A DNA stretch of 9,020 nucleotides from Fidelibacterota bacterium (GCA_013203015.1 JABMPO010000206.1:1-9020), one strand, 5' to 3'. Numbered from the stretch's first letter, positions 1 through 7,222 are shown. A program made the numbers and translations. The notes: generated by a model not told the origin, from the letters alone.

Positions 1-314
1 ATTCTATATTCGATCTCGGCCTAAATAATCTTAATTATTCCACAGATAAATAGCAGGTGATTTTTTACCCCTGCAGAATTTTAAATAATTTAAAAGAATA
101 AATAAATCACTTTATTATTTTGGAGGGAATATATTAAGAAATAAAAATTGAAGTAACTACCTGCCCATTGCAAAAGGTATAAACTATAAAACAAGCCGCG
201 CTCTTTTTTCCGAGAAATGTCTTACTGAATTAAACCATTGCTTTATTGTCTACCACTCTGAACATGAAGGCTGATCAAAATTTTTGCATATTATTATTCC
301 TGGAATAAAATCTG
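1..314. other. AT-rich intergenic region, no gene seen
   Basis: No convincing coding frame, tRNA-like fold or CRISPR-like repeat is visible. A strong Shine-Dalgarno-like GGAGGG occurs at 122-127, but the sequence after it hits stop codons at once in the useful frames. A perfect 7-bp inverted repeat with a 1-base centre (TTATTCC/GGAATAA, 294-308) lies just past the stop of the minus-strand peptidase gene. It has no following T-tract in the minus direction, so it does not look like a normal intrinsic terminator. This stretch is probably the 3' untranslated side of the M42 gene plus spacer. Confidence 0.5.
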
Positions 315-1316
315 CTAATATTCTTTAATAAGGGCCAGTATTAAGTCCTTAGTTGCCTGGATTCCATCGAGATGAGTGCGTTCCACACCATGGGAACTGC
401 TGACGCCGGGGCCAATAAGCCCGACCTTAACATCCATTCCAGCAGCAAGAGCTGCACCACCATCACTACGATAATATGGAAATATATCAACCCGATATGA
501 GATAGAATTCGATTTAGCAAGCGCTGCCAGTTGCTGCCGGAATTCAAAATCATAAGGACCACCACTATCTTTTGCACAGATTGAGACGGCCGTTTCTCTA
601 CCCTCAACACGCTCTCCGATTACTCCCATGTCAGTTACCAACAATTTTTCGATTGACGATGGTAATCCGGCAGAACCACCGTGCCCCACTTCTTCATAGT
701 TAGAAAAGAAGAAACCTACTGAATGAGCTTTGAGGAAATCAGCATGGTTAATTAATAAATCGAGATTAATACCAGCGCAGGCTTTGTCATCCATAAACCT
801 TGATTTAACATACCCTGTTTCCGTCAATTCGAAGCGTGGATCGAAAAATACATAATCTCCGGTAGTCACACCAAGCTTCTCGGTTTCTTCCCGTTTAAAA
901 CTAACAGCATCGAGGCGAATGTGCATTTTCTCCATTTTTCTTTCAGTTTTAGATACTTCCCGGTTTACGTGTGCAGCAGGATTGTTAAGCAGAAAAGTAC
1001 CACGGAAGGATTTACCAGCGGCTGTAAGAACAGTAACATACTCTCCTTCAAAGCTATTAGGTGGCCAACCACCGATCTGTGTTATCTCCAGCGTACCATC
1101 AGTATTAATATATTTGACCATACCTCCCAAAGTATCAACATGAGCTGATATTACCAATTTAGGAGTGGGAACAGATCCTACAAATAAGGCCCCTTTTTTT
1201 GTTCTGATCACAATATAATCCAAACCAGTGAGTTTATTTTCAACAAATTTGATAATATTTTTAGTGTAACCACTAGGAGAATGAATCTCAACCAGTTCCT
1301 TTATTAGATCGATCAT
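315..1316 (-). CDS. M42 family metallo-aminopeptidase (TET-like)
   Basis: Predicted cytoplasmic dinuclear-metal aminopeptidase of the M42 family (glutamyl aminopeptidase/TET/FrvX type), which trims N-terminal residues from peptides, usually as a dodecamer. Residues are numbered from the upstream ATG at 1325. The expected ligands appear in order: H62 in AHVDT, D179 in RFMDDKA, the catalytic pair E211-E212 in NYEEVGHGG, D232 in TDMG, and H312 in SSHGVERTH. The N-terminus DLIKELVEIHSPSG is the usual first helix of the family, and about 333 residues is a normal length. I prefer the ATG at 1316 over the one at 1325, because AGGA at 1330-1327 is 10 nt from the former and only 1 nt from the latter. 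There is no signal peptide. The gene is transcribed away from the FKBP gene and has no operon partner in the window. Exact substrate preference cannot be read from the sequence; the family assignment is secure. Confidence 0.93.
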   Translation of the reverse strand: MIDLIKELVEIHSPSGYTKNIIKFVENKLTGLDYIVIRTKKGALFVGSVPTPKLVISAHVDTLGGMVKYINTDGTLEITQIGGWPPNSFEGEYVTVLTAAGKSFRGTFLLNNPAAHVNREVSKTERKMEKMHIRLDAVSFKREETEKLGVTTGDYVFFDPRFELTETGYVKSRFMDDKACAGINLDLLINHADFLKAHSVGFFFSNYEEVGHGGSAGLPSSIEKLLVTDMGVIGERVEGRETAVSICAKDSGGPYDFEFRQQLAALAKSNSISYRVDIFPYYRSDGGAALAAGMDVKVGLIGPGVSSSHGVERTHLDGIQATKDLILALIKEY

Positions 1317-1326
1317 GTTCAGCATA

Positions 1327-1330
1327 TCCT
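1327..1330 (-). promoter_or_regulatory. Shine-Dalgarno of M42 gene, decides start
   Basis: On the minus strand AGGA lies 1 nt before the ATG at 1325 and 10 nt before the in-frame ATG at 1316. Only the second distance is workable for ribosome binding, so translation probably begins at 1316, removing three residues (MLN). Confidence 0.5.
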
Positions 1331-1516
1331 ATTATTATATTATAAGGTTTCCAAAATTACATTACTGTTGATGTAGGTAAAAGATAATCAGATACAATTT
1401 TATCCTTACTGCCTGCTGATAAAATATTTTGACCAAAGCGTTTCATAATGGTTTGATTCAATAACAATTTAACCACAAATTTCCACCGTAATTTTGACAG
1501 ATTTATTTCAATTTGT

Positions 1517-1544
1517 TTGATTAGCACCTGGTTGCATTTATAAA
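1517..1544 (+). promoter_or_regulatory. Candidate promoter of the FKBP gene
   Basis: TTGATT (1517-1522) and TATAAA (1539-1544) are separated by 16 bp and resemble -35 and -10 boxes. Transcription from here would give a leader of roughly 50 nt before the ATG at 1603. The region is AT-rich, so chance matches are likely, and the host's sigma factor preference is unknown. Confidence 0.3.
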
Positions 1545-1591
1545 ATTGTCAAATACAGGTGTAATTCATTGGATTCACGTAAAACTCAAAA

Positions 1592-1595
1592 AGGA
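1592..1595 (+). promoter_or_regulatory. Shine-Dalgarno of FKBP gene, decides start
   Basis: AGGA within AAGGAA is 7 nt upstream of the ATG at 1603. This fixes the start there and rules out the in-frame TTG at 1546, which would add 19 residues ahead of an intact lipoprotein signal. Confidence 0.8.
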
Positions 1596-1602
1596 AATAT
1601 TA

Positions 1603-2298
1603 ATGAGAAATTTATTATTAATTGGAATCGGCCTAATATTCTTTGCCTGCTCCGGCAGTAATCAGGAAACCGGCGAAATTAAATTGAAGAATCGACAGGA
1701 TTCGATCAGCTACAGTATTGGAATGGATATTGGAAATGGAATGCAAACACAGTTCATTGAAATCGATCCCAATCTCCTGCATCAGGGATTTGTGTCCGGT
1801 TACAACAAGGAAGATGGTCTGATTTCCGAAGCGGAACGGCAAAACATCCTCAATACTTATCAACAGGAATTGCGGGGTATCCAGGCCGAAAAACGTAAAG
1901 GAATAGCTGAAAATAATCTGTCTCTCGCAGAAGACTTTCTGTCAACAAATGAAAAAAAGGCTGGCGTCGTAGTTTTACCCAGCGGTTTGCAATATAAAAT
2001 TATTACCGAAGGAAGTGGACCAACGACCGGACCAGACGATAAGGTCAAAGTTCATTATCGTGGTACCCTGCTGGATGGCAAAGAATTTGACAGTTCTTAT
2101 TCCAGAGGGGAACCAGCTACATTTTCACCGACTCAGGTAATTAAAGGCTGGTCGGAAGCTCTGCAAATGATGCCGGTTGGTTCAAAATGGGAATTATATA
2201 TTCATCCCAGCCTGGGCTACGGAGACCGTGGTTCACGAAATATCGAACCAAATTCCGCTTTAATTTTTGAAGTCGAAGTTTTGGAAATTGTTAAATAA
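1603..2298 (+). CDS. FKBP-type peptidyl-prolyl isomerase, probable lipoprotein
   Basis: Predicted envelope PPIase that catalyses cis-trans isomerisation of X-Pro bonds and probably helps fold exported proteins. The 231-residue protein starts MRNLLLIGIG and has a lipobox-like FFAC with the lipidation cysteine at C16. The -3 Phe is atypical but the surrounding layout fits. Residues about 31-120 are a helical, charged region resembling the FKBP N-terminal dimerisation domain of Mip/FkpA/FklB proteins (motif SYSIGMDIG at 36-44). Residues about 128-231 form the FKBP domain, with active-site positions Y152 (VHYRG), F162-D163, V179-I180, W183, Y206 (GYGDRG) and F222 (IFEVEV) all present, so it should be active. 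The start is set by AAGGAA 7 nt upstream. The gene appears monocistronic: a divergent gene lies upstream and a strong terminator follows. It is a FkpA/FklB-like protein, but I do not assign a symbol. Confidence 0.93.
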   Translation: MRNLLLIGIGLIFFACSGSNQETGEIKLKNRQDSISYSIGMDIGNGMQTQFIEIDPNLLHQGFVSGYNKEDGLISEAERQNILNTYQQELRGIQAEKRKGIAENNLSLAEDFLSTNEKKAGVVVLPSGLQYKIITEGSGPTTGPDDKVKVHYRGTLLDGKEFDSSYSRGEPATFSPTQVIKGWSEALQMMPVGSKWELYIHPSLGYGDRGSRNIEPNSALIFEVEVLEIVK

Positions 2299-2318
2299 AG
2301 ATTCCTTTACAAATTCCG

Positions 2319-2348
2319 GGGGCGATTTAAAAGTTCGCCCCTTTTTTT
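2319..2348 (+). terminator. Intrinsic terminator of the FKBP gene
   Basis: A perfect 7-bp stem, GGGGCGA (2319-2325) with TCGCCCC (2335-2341), and a 9-nt loop is followed by seven T (2342-2348). It starts 20 bp after the FKBP stop. The T-run overlaps the stop codon of the convergent gene at 2349-2347. Read on the minus strand the hairpin is not followed by a T-tract, so it should act mainly on rightward transcription. Confidence 0.88.
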
Positions 2349-3441
2349 ATAAGATTATTTTAGGCTGGATATAAAAAAATGGGATGTAAGTCGCTGCCCC
2401 TTTGAAAGCCTTGTAAGAAAAATCATATTCCTGACGAAACTCATAGCCTATCCCAATGTTTATTCCAGCCAGAATACCTGATACTGGAACTACTTTTCCA
2501 TAATTAATCCTGACCAAAGTGGGCTCAACCGCCGCACTCGAGTACGGAATTTGAATTTCACATAACAAACTGCTGTTATTGTATAAATTAAAATATTTTT
2601 GCTTCTTATCAGTCCGCTGGCGGGAATAAATCATTGTTATTGTATTTGGTAACTCGGAAATCCCTGGCCAGCGGAATCCGGCTTTTATATCCCACACCCG
2701 CTTTTTATTTTTTGATTTTCCCTCACCTTTAAGTTTCAATTCAACTCTACACCAGTTAGCATCCACTAAATAATTATCATAGATCTGCTTCGTTCCGGCG
2801 GTAACAACAAAACCTGCAGCGCCGGAAGCCGCTGGCAATAAATTATAATCATCATCCATTTCCCAGAATGTACTAAGCTTGCCAAGAAAAATGCTCCATG
2901 ACCATGGCTCCTGGTAGCCACCCCCAAGACTGGCTAAAAAATTAAATTGATCAGTTAAATCGAATATTCGCCAGATATCAGGATGATAATTATGGGTCTC
3001 CGCTACCAGCCAACTGAGTGGGTATTGAGTAAACTCAAATACCAAAAAATCTGGTTTTAATGATTGCTTCGCTAAATTTTTATATAGCCGGATTTCATTT
3101 TCTTCCCACAATATAAGCTCGCGCCGTGGTTTTAATTCCAGATACCAGATTTCATAGGTTTTGTATGGTCCACTTACAAAACTGATTCCCGTTTCCCTTT
3201 TACCAAGTGTCCAGTGTTTATCAAATCTACCTGGTAGGGTTACATAGATAGTTTTATCATCAACTGATGTAGTATCGGTTTGGCAATTTGCACAGTTTAC
3301 GAGACAAATTATTAAAATAGCAATTAGTAGTAGCCTGCCTGCGATTTGAGTAATTACTGATTGAGATATCACATTCAAAAATATATTTAATATACCATAA
3401 AACCAGCACCAAAATATTTTATCATTGCTTCGGGATATCAA
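2347..3441 (-). CDS. Unrecognised exported beta-rich protein, possible outer-membrane protein
   Basis: I do not recognise the family. The 364-residue product has two hydrophobic stretches near the N-terminus (about 9-25 and 36-48), followed by CANCQTDTTS, where export processing probably occurs. C50 follows LVN, which is a poor lipobox because of Asn at -1. Downstream the protein is rich in Trp, Tyr and Phe. The C-terminal half shows alternating, strand-like segments such as RVELKLKG (232-239), RVWDIKAGFRW (248-258), NTITMIYSR (266-274) and ILAGINIGIGYEF (323-335), compatible with an outer-membrane barrel or other beta fold. A Gly-rich GGGYQEPWSWS is at 173-183. The start is TTG at 3441, backed by GAGGA six nt upstream. 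An in-frame GTG at 3372 would leave a more ordinary single signal peptide but has no visible Shine-Dalgarno. It is convergent with the FKBP gene and divergent from the amidase gene. Confidence 0.75.
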   Translation of the reverse strand: MISRSNDKIFWCWFYGILNIFLNVISQSVITQIAGRLLLIAILIICLVNCANCQTDTTSVDDKTIYVTLPGRFDKHWTLGKRETGISFVSGPYKTYEIWYLELKPRRELILWEENEIRLYKNLAKQSLKPDFLVFEFTQYPLSWLVAETHNYHPDIWRIFDLTDQFNFLASLGGGYQEPWSWSIFLGKLSTFWEMDDDYNLLPAASGAAGFVVTAGTKQIYDNYLVDANWCRVELKLKGEGKSKNKKRVWDIKAGFRWPGISELPNTITMIYSRQRTDKKQKYFNLYNNSSLLCEIQIPYSSAAVEPTLVRINYGKVVPVSGILAGINIGIGYEFRQEYDFSYKAFKGAATYIPFFYIQPKIIL

Positions 3442-3447
3442 AGAATA

Positions 3448-3452
3448 TCCTC
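3448..3452 (-). promoter_or_regulatory. Shine-Dalgarno supporting a TTG start
   Basis: On the minus strand GAGGA (3452-3448) is followed by a 6-nt spacer and then TTG at 3441. This is the only good ribosome binding site near the start of the exported protein gene and is the reason for accepting the non-ATG start. Confidence 0.6.
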
Positions 3453-3596
3453 ATTGCTATTCAGGTTCCGACCAAATCAATGTTGTGGAGAGTACCTCCG
3501 AAAGCTAAACTGCCGGAATACTCAATCGGATTAGTCGTTTGTACGATACTATCTTTAACAATTACCTGGGTACATATAAAAATCTATTCTCTGAAT

Positions 3597-3622
3597 TGGA
3601 AAACTAAAGTTTGTAATTTCCA
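3597..3622. repeat. Nested inverted repeat upstream of the amidase gene
   Basis: TGGAAA (3597-3602) and TTTCCA (3617-3622) form an outer inverted repeat, and AAACT-AA-AGTTT (3601-3612) forms an inner one that overlaps its left arm. It lies about 30 bp before the GTG start at 3653, a position where an operator or leader hairpin could act. In AT-rich DNA this could also be chance. Confidence 0.3.
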
Positions 3623-3652
3623 CATCAATTTTCACCGAGAAACCAGAATATT

Positions 3653-6600
3653 GTGAACATTATTAAAATTATCACGACAACAATAATCGCAGCTACTTTT
3701 CTTAGCTGTACATCACATATTTTAATTAAACAAGAATATGACTACAAAAATTTGAGTCGCGCTGTTCGTCATGTCCATAAAATAACTGAGAAAATATTAT
3801 ATAATGGAATGCAAGACAAACTTCAATTTCAAGTTGATGATAAAACCCGAATTGAAGATATTATTATAGATAAGGTTAATAAAGAAATACACATTTCACT
3901 TAGTAAACACTTCTCTAATGTTCCATTTCGCAGTGAAAATACTGCCATCATTTATAACACTTTTCGACATGCATTTGGCTGGCGATATAAAAAATATCGA
4001 CTTGTTATAAAATCTCTCGGTGTACCAATTGAAGAATTGATACCCAATATCTATCGTGTTACAGATAAAGTTGATTACAGTCGTAAACCTGCGATTTTAC
4101 AGCCACCAGTAGCAGTAATTACGCGCCCTGACCAGAGTAATATTATTACTAATGGGCTGATCAATCACAATATTGCCCTATGGCACAGTCATGGTTGGTA
4201 TTACGACAATAATCGCCAGCAGTGGTCCTGGCAGCGACCACGCCTGTTTCAGACCGTAGAGGATATTCTGCCCATGGGGTATACCTTAAATTATCTGATT
4301 CCCATGCTGGAAAATGCCGGTGCTAATGTATATACTCCCCGTGAGCGTGATCTACAGGTTAATGAAGTAGTGATCGATAACGATTCTGATCAAAATCCCG
4401 GGATATTCAGAGAATCCTCAAATGGGAATTATCAGTGGAGTACCGGAACGGATACCGGCTTTGCAGTGGGTTCTCCCCCCTACACCAGCGGAATAACTCC
4501 ATTTAAACTTGGCACTCACCGAGTCATACAAAGCGATACTATTGGATTGGCTTACGCCGAATGGATTCCCAATATTCCTGAAACCGGATATTATTCGGTT
4601 CAAATTACTTACCATTCGTCCGATTCATCCGCTTCTGATGCCGAATACACCGTATATCATCAGGGAGGTAAAACCCGGTTTATTATTAATCAACAAATCG
4701 GCGGTAACACCTGGTTCTATCTTGGCAGATTTAAATTCTCGCAGGGATTCAATCCGGACTCAGGAAAGGTAGTTTTATCGAATCTAAGCAAGGATCCACA
4801 AAAAACCATTTCAGCCGATGCCGTTAAATTCGGGGGTGGCATGGGAAATATTGCTCGCAACGGTCAGATCAGCCGTCGTCCTCGCTACCTTGAAGCAGCC
4901 CGCTATTACTTGCAATATGCCGGAATTCATGACACGTTGGTTTATAATCAGCAAGCCGATACCCTCGATTACACGGATGATTATCAATCTCGGGGTGAAT
5001 GGGTTAATTATTTACGTGGTGCACCATATGGTCCAAATCGTGATCGTTCAGCAACGGGATTAAAAATACCGATCGACGTATCATTGGCTTTTCATACCGA
5101 CGCGGGCATCAAAGAAGCAGATTCCACGGTTGGCACATTGGTTATTTACAGTTATGAAGACAGCGATTCTAATTTGGTTTTCCCCGATGGTGTATCCCGA
5201 TTGGCAAACCGTGACTTTGCGGATATAGTGCAAACCCAATTGGTAAATGATATCCGCTATAAATATGATCCGGACTGGTCGCGCCGGGCATTGCTCAATG
5301 CCGGTTACAGCGAAACATACCGCCCCAATGTTCCAGCTGTAATAATCGAATTATTATCACATCAAAATTTTATGGATATGCAATTTGGCAACGATCCCCG
5401 ATTCAAATTTGATACCGGTCGATCAATTTATAAGGCCGTTCTGAAATTTATTGCAACGCAATATGATCGTGAATTTGTGGTTCAGCCTTTGCCGATCACC
5501 CATTTCAGTGCAACCTTTGATCAAGATAATTCCATTATACTGGCCTGGAAACCAGGGATTGATCCGCTGGAACCAACAGCAACTCCAACCGGGTATAATA
5601 TTTATACCCGGATCGGCAGTTCGGGGTTTGATAATGGTATATACACGGACCAACCGGGTTTCAAATTGGAGAATTACCAGAAAGACACTATCTATAGTTT
5701 CAAAATCGCTGCTTTAAATTCCGGTGGTGAAAGTTTCCCTTCGGAAATATTATCAACCTGTCGACAAACTACCAGTACCGATCCTCCGCTGTTAATCATC
5801 AATGGGTTTGATCGCATTTCACCTGCCAGAATCGTTGCAAACAGCGGTTTTGCCAATTACCTTGACCAAGGTGTACCTGACTGTATCGATATCAGTTATA
5901 CTGGCGCTCAGTATGATTTTAACCCCAATTCACCATTTATATCTAATACCCACCCGGGATATGGCGCCAGTTGGTCAGATTATGAAACTCGTATTATTCC
6001 CGGGAATACCCATGACTTTGCCTATGTCCATGGTAAGGCTATCAAATCCGTCGGAAAATCCTTTGTTTCGGTAAGTGACGAATCGATCACTGACAGTCTG
6101 ATCCAGATGTCATCATATTCAATTGTAGATTATATCCTCGGCGAAGAACGTGAAACTCCCTGGCCGAAAGCCTATTCCAATGAAAAATTCGGTCAACAGT
6201 TCAAAACATTTCCCAATAATATGCAAATACATATAATTGAATTTCTTGATCAGGGAGGGCAACTTTTTATTTCCGGAGCTTATGTTGGCACCGATCTTTT
6301 GCAGAATAAGTCAAATACTAATAACACTACTTTCGCTAGAGACACATTAAAATTTGATCTACTCAGGGATCAGGCAGTAAAAACCGGGCTGGTTTTTTCC
6401 TGTGACACCCTTTTCGCACCAACTTTATTGGAAATAACATTTAACACGATTTACAATCGGGATATATATACAGTCGAGTCGCCCGATGCACTGCTGCCCG
6501 TAGCTGATCAATCAACAACTTTATTGAGATATGATGAAAACCATTATGGCGCTGCCACTGGTTATAAAGGAACCTACGATCTTGTGATTTGCGGGTTTCC

Positions 6601-6733
6601 ATTTGAATCAATAATTACCCAAATAGACCGGGAGAACTTGATGCGAAATGTTATCCAATATCTTGAAGGTGATTTCACTACCATCGCTGCACCAGATTCG
6701 ATGATCGCGCCTTTAGATATAATTGCCGACTAA
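3653..6733 (+). CDS. Large lipoprotein: split N-acetylmuramoyl-L-alanine amidase with golvesin-like, FN3 and C-terminal domains
   Basis: Predicted envelope zinc amidase that cuts the MurNAc-L-Ala bond of peptidoglycan. The N-terminus MNIIKIITTTIIAATFLSC gives a lipobox (FLSC, C19). Residues about 30-140 form an N-terminal alpha/beta region with GerMN-like features (LVIKSLGVPIEELIPNIYR). Amidase_3 signatures then follow in two blocks. Block one (about 152-235) has WHSHG (H180, or H178, as first zinc ligand), TVEDIL (E203, second ligand) and TPRERD (228-233). Block two (about 405-602) has RRPRYLEAARYYL, SLAFHTDAG (H481, third ligand) and PAVIIELLSHQN (E566, catalytic). Between them, about 251-395, sits a beta-rich golvesin/xanthan-lyase-C-terminal-like domain (YAEWIPNIPETGYYSVQITY). 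A fibronectin type III domain spans about 612-705, then an alpha/beta amidotransferase-like or flavodoxin-like region spans about 711-1005 (FLDQGGQLFISGAYVGTD). The start is GTG with no strong Shine-Dalgarno, chosen because the signal peptide begins there. Databases often call such proteins xanthan lyase, but the catalytic motifs here are those of an amidase. Confidence 0.85.
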   Translation: MNIIKIITTTIIAATFLSCTSHILIKQEYDYKNLSRAVRHVHKITEKILYNGMQDKLQFQVDDKTRIEDIIIDKVNKEIHISLSKHFSNVPFRSENTAIIYNTFRHAFGWRYKKYRLVIKSLGVPIEELIPNIYRVTDKVDYSRKPAILQPPVAVITRPDQSNIITNGLINHNIALWHSHGWYYDNNRQQWSWQRPRLFQTVEDILPMGYTLNYLIPMLENAGANVYTPRERDLQVNEVVIDNDSDQNPGIFRESSNGNYQWSTGTDTGFAVGSPPYTSGITPFKLGTHRVIQSDTIGLAYAEWIPNIPETGYYSVQITYHSSDSSASDAEYTVYHQGGKTRFIINQQIGGNTWFYLGRFKFSQGFNPDSGKVVLSNLSKDPQKTISADAVKFGGGMGNIARNGQISRRPRYLEAARYYLQYAGIHDTLVYNQQADTLDYTDDYQSRGEWVNYLRGAPYGPNRDRSATGLKIPIDVSLAFHTDAGIKEADSTVGTLVIYSYEDSDSNLVFPDGVSRLANRDFADIVQTQLVNDIRYKYDPDWSRRALLNAGYSETYRPNVPAVIIELLSHQNFMDMQFGNDPRFKFDTGRSIYKAVLKFIATQYDREFVVQPLPITHFSATFDQDNSIILAWKPGIDPLEPTATPTGYNIYTRIGSSGFDNGIYTDQPGFKLENYQKDTIYSFKIAALNSGGESFPSEILSTCRQTTSTDPPLLIINGFDRISPARIVANSGFANYLDQGVPDCIDISYTGAQYDFNPNSPFISNTHPGYGASWSDYETRIIPGNTHDFAYVHGKAIKSVGKSFVSVSDESITDSLIQMSSYSIVDYILGEERETPWPKAYSNEKFGQQFKTFPNNMQIHIIEFLDQGGQLFISGAYVGTDLLQNKSNTNNTTFARDTLKFDLLRDQAVKTGLVFSCDTLFAPTLLEITFNTIYNRDIYTVESPDALLPVADQSTTLLRYDENHYGAATGYKGTYDLVICGFPFESIITQIDRENLMRNVIQYLEGDFTTIAAPDSMIAPLDIIAD

Positions 6734-6750
6734 GACAATATTTTATCCGA

Positions 6751-6806
6751 CTTCGGCGCGAAGGTAAGCTCAAAAGTGAGCCCCTAAAATGGAGAGATAG
6801 GGGCTC
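6751..6806 (+). other. Cluster of three hairpins after the amidase gene, two mutually exclusive
   Basis: Three perfect stems occur within 56 bases. They are CTTCG/CGAAG (6751-6763), GCTCA/TGAGC (6768-6781) and GAGCCCCTA/TAGGGGCTC (6778-6786 with 6798-6806, 9 bp, 11-nt loop). The second and third share GAGC and cannot form together. No T-run follows, so this is not a standard intrinsic terminator. It may stabilise the amidase mRNA 3' end or act as a Rho-type or attenuator-like element. Confidence 0.5.
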
Positions 6807-6848
6807 TAGGGGAGAGGTATCGTGTATAGGTCAAAATCATTCCATACA

Positions 6849-6896
6849 TCCCGGTATATGATTTGGGCAGTTCATTGCTATCTGCTCTCACCGGGA
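6849..6896 (+). other. Long-range stem-loop of unknown function
   Basis: TCCCGGT (6849-6855) pairs perfectly with ACCGGGA (6890-6896). Inside, GCAG (6867-6870) pairs with CTGC (6882-6885), giving a two-tier stem with an internal loop. It could be part of a structured untranslated RNA. No known riboswitch consensus is recognisable. Confidence 0.35.
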
Positions 6897-7056
6897 AACC
6901 AAGGGTCTAATAAAATCTGGGCGAAATTAAGATACTGCGCTTAATTGCATTATGTGATTCGTTTCAGGTAATGAAATATTAGTCACCTTAATTAATCTTC
7001 GAGTAGAAAGTACATAGCAGTGATTAACGCTGAAATCAGACAATTACTGACTATTA

Positions 7057-7098
7057 TGTAGGGCTATCCCGCTTAGGCCTGTAGGAATTTTTCCTACA
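7057..7098. repeat. Compact palindromic element, possible interspersed repeat
   Basis: The segment packs GGG-CTAT-CCC (7061-7070), the palindrome AGGCCT (7075-7080) and a perfect 8-bp hairpin with a TTT loop (TGTAGGAA 7080-7087 with TTCCTACA 7091-7098). TGTAGG is also directly repeated at 7057-7062 and 7080-7085. Such dense symmetry outside genes is typical of REP-like or other short palindromic repeat families. Only one copy is in the window, so repeat status is inferred. Confidence 0.4.
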
Positions 7099-7212
7099 AA
7101 TCCAATAATTATGATAACAAGATTTCTGAACTTAATCAATCCAAAGGCTTGATAAGATATGAGGATACTGGTTACCTTTAATTATCCTGCCCTTCAGTAA
7201 ATTATTAACATC

Positions 7213-7216
7213 AGGA
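7213..7216 (+). promoter_or_regulatory. Shine-Dalgarno of mpaA
   Basis: AGGA in CAGGAATAAGA is 6 nt before the ATG at 7223, supporting that start. The resulting N-terminus MTVARTERG also matches the start known for E. coli MpaA. Confidence 0.7.
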
Positions 7217-7222
7217 ATAAGA

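Larger units (their letters stand above)
6734..7222. other. Hairpin-rich 489-bp intergenic region
   Basis: No convincing gene lies between the amidase and mpaA. The stretch holds several inverted repeats listed separately: 6751-6806, 6849-6896 and 7057-7098. The longest noteworthy short frame is a GTG-started 40-codon frame at 6822-6944, discussed under findings. I do not recognise a known riboswitch, tmRNA, SRP RNA, RNase P RNA or tRNA in it. No good promoter for mpaA stands out: a TTGATA at 7149-7154 has no matching -10 at a normal spacing. Confidence 0.5.

Noticed and set aside
919..1148. Open frames on the plus strand inside the M42 gene
   Set aside because: They are antisense to a well-conserved metallopeptidase with intact motifs, lack recognisable domains or ribosome binding sites, and look like frame shadows.
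1546..1602. TTG-initiated 19-residue extension of the FKBP protein
   Set aside because: It would bury a good lipoprotein signal peptide, and the only good ribosome binding site (AAGGAA) serves the ATG at 1603.
3555..3580. TTAACA and TATAAA as a promoter for the amidase gene
   Set aside because: The boxes match the consensus moderately, but the 14-bp spacer is too short for a standard housekeeping promoter.
4418..5717. Several short open frames overlapping the amidase gene on both strands
   Set aside because: The long in-frame protein has conserved domains throughout, and the alternatives have no recognisable features.
3653..6733. Annotation as xanthan lyase
   Set aside because: Only the golvesin-like inserted domain recalls that label. 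The catalytic signatures H180, E203, H481 and E566 are those of an N-acetylmuramoyl-L-alanine amidase.
7159..7200. 14-codon frame (MRILVTFNYPALQ) ahead of mpaA as a leader peptide
   Set aside because: It has no ribosome binding site, no run of regulatory codons and no terminator/antiterminator pair next to it.
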